Below are positions 55,648 through 64,000 of a stretch of DNA of 64,000 nt, in pieces; position 1 is the first letter of the stretch; each line of letters begins with the position of its first letter. The notes beneath the pieces were generated by a model that did not search any database, had not been told where the DNA came from, and saw nothing but the letters and a program-made list of their open reading frames with translations. The DNA is from Saccopteryx bilineata (lineage: Eukaryota > Chordata > Mammalia > Chiroptera > Emballonuridae). The stretch lies in contig NC_089491.1 in assembly GCF_036850765.1 (NCBI RefSeq), forward strand, positions 187,405,520 through 187,469,519. The letters are read 5' to 3'. Both the position numbers and the translations under genes were made by a program.

Positions 55648-56083
55648 AAAACATTCACCAGGCCCTGGCCAGTTGGCTCAGTGGTAGAGCGTCGGCCTGG
55701 CGTGCGGGAGTCCCGGGTTCGATTCCTGGCCAGGGCACACAGGAGAAGCACCCATCTGCTTCTCCACCCCTCCCACTCTCCTTCCTCTCTGTCTCTCTCT
55801 TCCCCTCCCGCAGTGAGGCTCCATTGGAGCAAGGATGGCCCCGGCGCTGGGGATGGCTCTTTGGCCTCTGCCTCAGGCGCTAGAGTGGCTCTGGTCGCGA
55901 CAGAGCGATGCCCTGGAGGGGCAGAGCATCGCCCCCTGGTGGGCAGAGTGTCGCCCCCCTGGTAGGGGCCGGGTGGATCTCGGTCTGGCATATGCGGGAG
56001 TCTGTCTGTCTCTCCCCGTTTCCAGCTTCAGAAAAATACAAAAAGAAAAAAGAAAAAAAGAATTAAAAAAAAAACATTCACCA
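55648..56083 (+). mobile_element. young bat SINE, duplicated-module subtype
   Basis: The element is 55661-56070. TSD AAAACATTCACCA is perfect (55648-55660 and 56071-56083). It has the same duplicated GGGCAGAG(C/T)-TCGCCCCC module as the copy at 49338 and a CTCF-like core on the minus strand at 55929-55942. The tail is A-rich with scattered G. Confidence 0.95.
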
Positions 56084-56109
56084 ATCGGGACTGAGAGTCT
56101 TTGCAAATA

Positions 56110-56210
56110 AAGACTGGAATGATTTTTGCCACTGTATCTCCAGATGCTGGCACAATGCCCTACAGACAAAAGGTGCTCAGTAAATATTCGCTGAATAAAT
56201 AATGGCTCTT
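56110..56210 (+). repeat. L2 3' end
   Basis: 'tgccactgtatctccagatgctggcacaatgcc ... aggtgctcagtaaatattcgctgaataaataatg' is a typical L2 end. Confidence 0.75.
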
Positions 56211-56645
56211 TGTTTCTAGTTTGGGAATAACTTTGTATCTACAGGTTTCAGCTTCCCTGTTGTTCCCACCAAAGTTCTCCTAGCAGTAATACAAAATGAA
56301 CATTTGGGGACCTGTCACACATATATATATATGTGACAAAATATATAGATATATGTGAATTTAATTAAAATGACTTGGATCCAGAAGAATTTTTGTAACC
56401 TGTAGTGTTGAGTATTTTCTGTTCCCTCTGTATACTCTTTGGAAGTATAACACCCAGACTGACCTAAAGACAGGATTTCAGGTGTGCTCCAAGGGTGAGC
56501 TCTGTGGGCCGACAGCCTTCTGTCTGGCGGTTAGGGCTATGCGTACCACATCGCTTCCCTAGTATTTGTAGCTGTTTTTACTGTGATAAACATTACTGTA
56601 GACACAGACCTGGTTCACCCCAAATCAGTCAGTGTTGGGTATCAT
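56211..56645. other. unclassified; AT hairpin
   Basis: GTCACACATATATATATATG followed by TGAC (56315-56338) can fold into a short hairpin. Otherwise nothing recognisable. Confidence 0.3.
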
Positions 56646-57345
56646 TAGAAGTTGGATTGCGACTCTGGCAATGGCTCAGTGGATAGAGCAGGGGTCTGGA
56701 ACCTATGGCTCGCGAGCCAGATGTGGTTCTTTTGATGACTGCATCTGGCTCGCAGACAAATCTTTAATAACAATAATAATAATGTTAAAAATATAAAGCA
56801 TTCTCATATATTACAATCCATTCATTTCCTACCGCTCATATTCATGGTTGCGGGTGGCTGGATCCAATCACAGCTGTCCTCCGGGACAACACCAAATTTT
56901 TATTGGATAATGCATAACGTACACAGGTCGTGGTATGGCTCTCACGGAATTACATTTTAAAATATGTGGCGTTCATGGCTCTCTCAGCCAAAAAGTTTCC
57001 CGACCCCTGGGATAGAGTGTTGGCCCAGTGTATGGACATCCTGGGTTTGATTCCCAGTCGGGACACACAGGAGAAACTACCATTTGCTTCTTTCCCCCTT
57101 TCTCTCCCCCTTCTCTGTCTCTTCCCCTCCCATAGCCAGTGGCTCGACTGGTTTGAGCATTGGCCCTGGGTGCTGAGGATAGCTCAGTGGTTCTGAGTGT
57201 CAACCTCAGGCCCTAAAAATAACTCTGTTGATTTAAGCATTGGCTCAAAATGGGGAGGGGTGCTTGGTGGATCCTGGTCAGGGAACATGTGGCAATTTGT
57301 TTCAATATCTCCCCTCCTCTCACTTAAAAAAGAGAAGTTAAATTG
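56646..57345 (+). mobile_element. older bat SINE subtype, split by a hAT
   Basis: The element (about 56660-57333) has head GACTCTGGCAATGGCTCAGT, then after the hAT TGTTGGCCCAGTGTATGGAC, GGGTTTGATTCCCAGTC and a body with AGCCAGTGGCTCGACTGG, the same subtype as 17691. The flanks AGAAGTTGGATTG and AGAAGTTAAATTG agree at 11 of 13. Confidence 0.88.
56681..57017. mobile_element. hAT-type MITE, 321 bp, inside a SINE
   Basis: The element is 56689-57009, with ends CAGGGGTCTGGAA and CAGGGGTCGGGAA (minus), 12 of 13, and a perfect 8-bp TSD GGATAGAG. The left part has GGCTCGCGAGCCAGATGTGG, itself palindromic, and TGCATCTGGCTCGCAGAC. No coding capacity. It must be younger than the SINE it splits. Confidence 0.95.
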
Positions 57346-57786
57346 TCTTTCCCCAAAATATATTTAAGTCTTAACCCGCAGGACCTGTGAATGTGACCTT
57401 ATTTGAAAATAGTCTCTTTGTAGATAATCAAGTTAAGATAAAGTCACTCTGGGATCATGTAGCCTCTAATCCAATATGACTGATGTTCTTACATAAAGGG
57501 GAGACTTGGACACAGAGATGGGTGCACACACAGGAAGAACATCATGTGAAGGTGAAGACAGAGATCAGGGTGAAACATCTACACGCTAAGCAAAGACTTC
57601 AGCAAGTCACCAGGAGCTAGGAGATGGGATCCAAACAGATTCTCCCTCACAATTCTCAGGAGGACCCAACCCTCCGACACCTTGACCACGGAGTTACAGT
57701 GTTCAGACGTGTGAGACAATTAATCTCTATTGTGTAAACCAGCTAGTCCACGGTGCTTTGTTATGGCAGTCCTAGTAGACTAATGC
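57338..57786 (+). mobile_element. MLT1-type LTR, sense
   Basis: GTGAATGTGACCTTATTTGA ... CCTCTAATCCAATATGACTG ... GGAGACTTGGACACAGAGAT ... CAGTCCTAGTAGACTAATGCA is a near full-length MLT1. Confidence 0.85.
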
Positions 57787-59555
57787 ATGTTTCATAAAAA
57801 TACTTTTTACAACCTAGTGGATACAAATGCCCCTTTCAAGCCTGCTTTTATTTTTCATTGTATGACTTAGGACAATGAACAGTTTCCTGAGTTTGTTTGC
57901 TATTACACTTCTATTTGATTATGGACTTCCTGAGGTGGGGTCAGTTTCACACACGGCATGGACATGGGTCAGCTTGTGCTCATTAGATGAAGAATTAAGG
58001 CATCAATTAATGGCCTCACTGAAATATCTGTCGATTAAGTTTGATCAGCATTTATGACTGCTTTGAATTTGCCGAAACAAGAGCTTTGAGATAGTTCCTC
58101 AGAGCTAAGTGTTTTGCTCATAGGTGTGTCTGGGAATGCTGTAGCCTCTGTATCTGTCTTGCCCCAGTAGTCCTGAGGCAGCTCTATAATCTGAGGCCCG
58201 GAACTGCCTGTCTATCGTCGGGACTACACACAAGCTTGAGAAATGAGTTTAGGATAATGAACTGAGTGAGCATGCAGTGGGCTGAGAGTGGATGACTGAC
58301 TTCTAGGGAAGTCTGAAAGCTGATCCTACATTGGTTGGGTTACAAATCCCCACATCTCACAAAGTCAGATGTGAGTCAGGGGGCCCTTCTCTAGCCAGCA
58401 GCTACACCCCCTGCAGAAGATGAAAGAGATGGAAGTCTCCAGGACAGGAAAGGAGAGACGAGGACTGCCAACAGTCCTCAGCTCCTCAGTAAATGAAAGA
58501 GGCTTCTGCTCCCATCTGATTGGCCAGCATGGGTTACATGACACAACTCTAAGATGGGGCAGGGCAGTGCAAGTGAGCATCTCTCTGCCATGACTATCCC
58601 AAAAAGCAACTGGCCAGATAAGTGGCCAGAAGCAGCTCTCTTGTCCCTCCATTGGAGGACAGATATGGGGACAGGTGACCTGAAGCCCACTGGCCAGCTA
58701 TTAACCAGAACTGAGATTAAAAGCAAAAAGCCAACAAAAAATATTTATGCACATCTGCAAGTGCTTGGACAGCCCACAGGCCACTTTGAGAGGGTGTACG
58801 CATGTGCGTTTGGCTGAGAGTGAGTACAAGAGGAGTATAGGAGCTCCTAAAGCCCTGATTTCTGGGCCTGTGACAACTTTATTCATCCCATAGGAGCTTA
58901 ATGTAGGCCAGGAGGATAGCATGTAAACATCTGTTTGGTTACAAAGTAGCTTCCTAAGAGGAAGGGTTGAGAAGATACGATGTCATGTCAGACAGTCTTG
59001 GTTTCTTACTGAGATACTGAAAATCTCTTCAGGAAATCTGGTCTCAGGATGGCTGGCCCAGTAGAGCTGAGATTTCCCAACTAGGGAGCCATCAGGGCCT
59101 GGAGGGCTTTCACTGGGGTGACTGCTCCTTGTCATGGTTGATTCCATGACTGCTGCTCAACATCCACTCAGTGCCCAGCCTTGGAACCCCAAACACATTC
59201 CCAATTCCAAATGCCCTTTGAAACTCCCTTTTCCTCTTTGAAATGAATGGCAGCTGTTGATCAGTCTCAGCTTGCAGCTCACTCAGGGCCTCAGTCACTG
59301 ATGATTATAGCTCTGACCTGGATATCTTTTTAAAACTCCACCAGGAGGCAATTGGTCTGCACAATGGTGCAGGGGTCAGGAGTTGAGACTCTGAGCCAGA
59401 TTTACCTGTGATTAGCTTCGTGAGTCCCAGGGGGAATAGCATTCTGTGACTCTGGAGTTTAAAAAGTGACAGTGTTGGCTGGTTCTTGATTCTATCATGA
59501 GCCAGAGACTCCGAAAACTAGAAGTGATGATAACGAGAACATCTATGCACAAGTC
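57787..59555. other. unclassified 1.8 kb
   Basis: No gene or family recognised; chance frames reach 95 codons. Confidence 0.25.
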
Positions 59556-59745
59556 TGTTCTGAAGCCACCCTGTGCTAAGCGCTTTGTGCGTTATACATG
59601 TTGTTTTGAAACTGTATGAAGTCAGGACTCTTGTCATGCCTATTTTATAGCTTTAAAAAATTGGAACTCGGGAGGTTAAATGTGCAACTGGCCCAACGTC
59701 AGATAGTGAGCAGGTGCTGGAGTCAGCTTTCAAACTCACAGGTTA
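59556..59745 (+). repeat. MIR SINE
   Basis: 'ctgtgctaagcgctttgtgcgttatacatg ... gcctattttatag ... ggaggttaaatgtgcaactggcccaacgtcag' follows MIR. Confidence 0.75.
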
Positions 59746-61405
59746 CTAGTGGGTTTAGCTCAAGATCCTCTTTTACAGACAAGGAAGGGGCTTCAGGGTG
59801 TTATGGGACATCCCTTCCAGTTCCCCAAAAGAGACCTTGTTTGTTCCTGACAAGTGAAGAGCAATCTCTGGGGCTTGTGACTCCTGGTCTATCTCTTTCC
59901 CCCTTCCTGTTACCTGAAGGACATTTGCCAAGATTCCTCACCTTCCGACAAGAGCAGCTATATGCCCAGTGTGCAAGGTCAGTTGCTTTGCAGGAAGCAA
60001 GCAGACATTTGTCTAGCAGCCGATGAAGCATAGTGACCTTTGTCCAGGGAGGCACAATGTCTGTGTAGAAACCGCCACCTCAAATGCAGGCTGGCATTGT
60101 GGGGCTTGGCACTGTTGTGCACAGCACAACCCGAGACTCTGATGGCTACCTTTAAGGTGAGCTGAATTTAATAAAAAGAGAGCAGGAAAGTGAGAAACAT
60201 GAGAAGAGATAAATGTTTATAAGGTTACATTCTAGTCAAGTTAGTAACATCCTTAACTTGGGCCAAACATGGTGACCCATAGACACTGGGTCCTTTATGA
60301 ATTTCTTATGGTCATAAGTGATAAAATGCTTGGCTACTCTGCACAGATATGGACAAGGAAGCAGCCTGGAGCTTGGTGCTTTCTCCTGGCGGTTAGGAAT
60401 CAGAACTATGTGGTCAGTGCCAAATGTAGGGATCATTCCTCAGACAGGAGGGGAGGGTTCCAAGGGCAGCCTCAGTGTTGAGCGTGGAGACACACAGTCA
60501 TGGTCAAGGCCAATGGGACTGCTGAGGGGCCAGGTGGTTGGCATGAATTAATCATTTACTCTCTGTGACAGTCCTGTAAGGTGGGCTATGTTTAAAAGAA
60601 TGCCTGACTGAAAGTGGCTTAAACAATAGAGGTATTAATTACCTAACTTCATGAGAAGCTTGGAAGTAAGCGATTCCAGAATTGTGTCAGGGACTTGACC
60701 ATGTGTTGGAGTCTGAGATTCTTCCGGCTGCTTGTGGTGACAAGACGACTGCAGCAGGGCCGGGCACTGGGCCTCACGTGTCAGCACCATCTCTGTCTTG
60801 TCAGGGGCAAGCTGACTTCCTCTTACAGGTCCTGATCAAATGGGGTCACATGTCACATGACACCTTGGACCAATAACTGGCAAAGTGAAGGGACTTTCCT
60901 CCAGGGCTTAGACTAAACATGACTTATTGCCACCCACCACCCAATGGAACCAGGGTTCCATGAGCAAGGGAGGGCAGTGGCTGCTTGGGGTGTGCCATGT
61001 GGTCTGCTTCCGAAACATGCACAGTTCACTGGAGATGATGAAAGGGAGAGGGTGGGAGGGGCTCCATGTGAGAGATTATGACCATCCGAGGTAGCAGCAA
61101 CCAACTCCACTGTGCTGTGTGAGGTGGCTGGGAGACGAAGGGAGGCTTGTCGGGTGGATGTGGAGGCTGTGTGTGGGAGGGCAGGGGAAGTGCAGCGAGA
61201 GTTACGCTGAGCTGAAGGAATTGCTGTGCAAAGGCAGGTCCAAAGTGAGGTGGGAGCATGCAGGGACTGGGCTGGAAGGAAGCCGCCTGGGCGAGGCCCG
61301 ATAAACAGTCTTCCAGACAAGATGGGGGTGGGGGAGGGGGCACAGCAGAGAGAGACGAGGGAGGAGCCAGGAAGTCATGTTAACTCCGGTGCCCAGTGCC
61401 CACTG
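59746..61405. other. unclassified; one ancient-repeat trace
   Basis: 60595-60900 ('gactgaaagtggcttaaacaatagagg ... caataactggcaaagtgaaggga') follows an old repeat that I cannot name. The 135-codon minus frame (60913-61320) is Pro/Ser/Thr-rich without a domain. Confidence 0.35.
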
Positions 61406-61530
61406 TGAGATGCTGAAGGCACTGTGTCTCTCATGTAAACCCTCCAAATAATGAAGAGGTGGAAATTAAAACCCTCATTTTACAGATCAGCAGACTGAGG
61501 CTCAAAGAAGCAACAATGTGTCTGAGGACA
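61406..61530 (+). repeat. MIR fragment
   Basis: CCCTCATTTTACAGATCAGC with 'agactgaggctcaaagaagcaac' is the MIR core. Confidence 0.75.
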
Positions 61531-62089
61531 CTGGGTGGTTCTTTCAGTAGCTGGCATCAAGGGCCCTGCTGCCTGGTGCCAGGGCAGGAGCAGGCTCCAC
61601 AGGGCCTGTGCCTTCGGGCTGCTCTGGAGCTCCTTGGATTCACGGAAGTACCTGGTGGCTGAAGTGGGTATCTGGGGTGGAGAATAGAAGCTGACAGGCG
61701 GGGGGTCTCAAGGCCTCTTGCTTGGCGTGCCAGGGACAGCCTTGCTGCCATGCTTTGAGCAGATGAGCTCCACTCTCATAGGTTAGGATGTGGTGGGAAA
61801 TTCCCTTTGACTTATAATGGGTTCCACTACTTAAAAATACAGTTTGTAAAACAACTCTCCTCCGGTGCCCCTTCAAATTGGTAAGCCATCATTCTTGACA
61901 AGTGGAAGGGAATGTGGAGACTGTCAGATTTATCTTCCACACTGTTATCAAAATGTCATTTGAGAGGCTGTGGTGCTGAGCTGGGGACTTTCCCAGCCGG
62001 TGCTTGTCTATGCAGGACAGGCCAAGAATGTGGCCCCTGAGCTAGGCTGGGTTTTCTCCAGCGAGGGCCCTGAGGTCTAGCAAAGGTGG
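61531..62089. other. unclassified, no gene seen
   Basis: Nothing recognisable. Confidence 0.25.
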
Positions 62090-62456
62090 TGTATTAGATT
62101 CCAGAAAAAATAACCCCAAAACAAGAGAAATGTACTCTCTCACAGTTCTAGAGATGATAAAGTCTGAAATCTCTCCTAGGAGCCCAAGAGGCAGTCTTCC
62201 TCGCCTTTTTCCAAACTCCTGGAGACTCTGTCCATTGCTTGACTGTGGACGCATCACCAAGTCTCTGCCCCTGTCTTCCAACGGCCATGCCCTCTAGGAC
62301 TTTGCCCCGAGGTCTCTCCCTTCTCAAATCCCTGGATGATTTCATTGCCAAAGTCTCTGCTTAATTACATCTACAAAGACCTTATTTCCAAATAAGGGCA
62401 CCGCCACAGTCCTGGGGACTAAGGCTTGAACATATCTTTTGGGGGTACATGATACA
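62090..62456 (-). mobile_element. MLT1-type LTR, antisense
   Basis: TGTATTAGATTCCAG ... CTCTCTCACAGTTCTAGAGA ... 'agaccttatttccaaataagg' ... GGGGGTACATGATACAAC is a reverse MLT1 with an internal deletion. Confidence 0.8.
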
Positions 62457-63300
62457 ACTACTGCTGTTGGTCATCCAGCCTGTAGAACGCCAGGCCAGCC
62501 AGGGAGGATGCCGCAAAGGAGCCATTTACGACAACAGTGTGCTCCCTCTGGCCCTCCATGAGGTCACTGCCTAAAACAATTATTTGTCACCATGACGAGG
62601 AGCTTACTCTTATGAGCCAAGTCTTTTTGACCTTCTAGTTGTCCGAGGATCAAGCAGAAGGCTGCAGAGGAGAGAAGTGGTGTGAGCCAGCGGGCCTGCT
62701 CGACAAGGGGCCCTGGAGGCTGGGGTCGAGGGAAGGGCTGGAAGCAGGGACCAGACAGAGCACCAGGTACGTTAGTTAGTTGCGTGTTGGGCTCTTGACT
62801 CTCACCTTCTGCCTCCCAGGACCTCCCGGTGGCACACCTGAGTGAGTTGTCAGAGCCTGGTTGTTCCTGGGACAAGTTTCCAAGGTGAGAGAATAAGGAA
62901 ATGGAATATAGGGAAAGGAAGTCTTCAGTTGAGCCCCAAACTGCTTTTCTGTTCACACAATCAAGGAGGTGGGGGACAGGCAGGGCTGTGCTTCCAGGCA
63001 GGATGTGGCAGAAGCTGAAATCTCAGTGACGCATAGCCAGTCGCGTGGACCACTGACAGCCTCCACAGGTCAGTCTTTGTTTTGCCTGGAGTCCAGTGGC
63101 CTGAGACAGATGTCCCCTTCCTTACCTGTCCTCCTACCTTCCTGTCTCACCCGTGCAGCTGCTTTGCCACTTCCCAGCAAGTCCCACTGTTTTCTCTCTC
63201 CTACAGGAAACAGCTGGTGTGTGGAGACCTGAGGTCTCTGGCAGAGGACAGCAAAATGGGGAGCAAGAAGAGCGCCCACCATAATCTTCTTTCCCAGAAA
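62457..63300. other. unclassified, no gene seen
   Basis: Nothing recognisable; chance frames of up to 130 codons. Confidence 0.25.
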
Positions 63301-63815
63301 TTTTTAGATTTTTTTTAAATCAGCGTATTGAAGTATAACTTACACACACACACACACACACAAATCAAGGGTAAGTGTGTGTGCAGGGGCAATGTAAACA
63401 ATTGTACACAGTCGCAATATGAAACATTTGCATCACCCCTAAAATTTCCCTCACCCCCAAAATTTCCCTCACCTCCTTGGCAATCAGTAGCCTTCCCATA
63501 GTCCCAGAGACTGGAAATGATGGATTGGATTTCTTCCCTATTGTTTTAATTTTCCCAGAATTTCTCATACACAGAACCATACAACGTTCAGCATTTTGTC
63601 TGGCTTCTTTTACTTGGCACACTGCCTTTTGAGTCTCCTCTGTCCTGCTGTTTTTATCAGTAGCTTCTTCCTTAAAAATTTTTTTTTTTGCTAAAACAAG
63701 CAAATTTGCCATTTTCATCATTTTTAAGTGTACAATTCAGTGGCATTAGGCACACTCACACTGCTGGGCAGCTGTCACTACCATCGGTCTCCAGAACTTT
63801 TCATAGGCTGAAGAT
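63301..63815 (-). mobile_element. L1M 3'UTR, antisense
   Basis: 'cagcgtattgaagtataactta', a (CA)n run (63342-63361), 'catacacagaaccatacaacg' and TTTAAGTGTACAATTCAGTGGC...CATCGGTCTCCAGAACTTTT are the reverse of an ancient L1M 3' region. A short tandem CCCCTAAAATTTCCCTCA / CCCCCAAAATTTCCCTCA is at 63436-63472. Confidence 0.7.
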
Positions 63816-64000
63816 GACCAGCTTTTGTCAGCTTTGAGGACCCTCCCCACCCTGGGCCTTCTGTGAGGTTCTCAGCCAAAATGTATTTCTGCTGCTTATA
63901 ACTAAGAATCCAGACTTATGTACCATGAGTAAAAATTATCTGCCTATAAGGAATCGATTTTATGGGTAAATTGCGTTGTTAGCCCTGAGTGCAGTGGCTG
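63816..64000. other. unclassified end of window
   Basis: Nothing recognisable. Confidence 0.25.

Noticed and set aside
56315..56338. AT-rich hairpin as a possible terminator or origin
   Set aside because: It is a short (AT)n microsatellite with coincidental flanking GTCAC/GTGAC; bacterial-type terminators do not apply here.

Overview
This window looks like bat nuclear DNA (Chiroptera), non-coding and dense in transposable elements. The main evidence is the SINE content. There are about a dozen tRNA-headed SINEs that begin CCCTGGCC(G/A)GTTGGCTCAGTGG and carry a B-box GGTTCGATTCC. Two further SINE types are present (heads near 32343 and 36762, both on the minus strand). Ancient mammalian repeats are everywhere (MIR, L2, MLT1, MER5/MER20-type, L1M). 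I think the SINE mix fits a yangochiropteran bat, possibly Emballonuridae, but I recognise it from memory and could not check it. I found no convincing exon of a cellular protein-coding gene, no tRNA or rRNA gene and no CRISPR array. Nearly all long open frames are chance frames or lie inside repeats.

Layout. 1-1.03 kb: 5' part of an L1 on the minus strand (5'UTR plus the start of ORF1, frameshifted). 1.33-3.6 kb: a decayed gene resembling a multicopy, transposase-like protein family I know from invertebrates. It has five premature stops, two frameshifts and a lost block, and is flanked by a short inverted repeat. 3.7-27 kb: ancient repeats (MIR, L2, MER20, MLT1, L1ME) with younger SINEs inserted, many with clear target-site duplications (TSDs). 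27.05-27.85 kb: an 805-bp hAT-type element with a perfect 8-bp TSD. 29.1-29.3 kb: a small CpG-rich patch, the only promoter-like spot. 30.9-33.4 kb: a bare oligo(A) insertion, a 75-bp palindromic mariner-type MITE, two adjacent SINEs and a 434-bp solo LTR. 36.3-37.4 kb: a long SINE and an MLT1.

38.40-41.84 kb holds the most unusual intact structure: a short LTR retroelement on the minus strand. It has two diverged LTRs, and its internal region of about 1.07 kb has no recognisable gag or pol. Instead it carries a 154-codon frame predicting one membrane segment followed by a Glu-rich coiled coil. Its left LTR is split by a SINE and its right LTR by a 527-bp hAT element. 42.6-64 kb: another small hAT, more SINEs (one split by a 321-bp hAT), MLT1s, L1M fragments and unclassified sequence.

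The elements do not form a pathway. What the window offers is insertion stratigraphy: ancient repeats hold SINEs, SINEs and the LTR element hold hAT elements, and the youngest insertions keep perfect TSDs.
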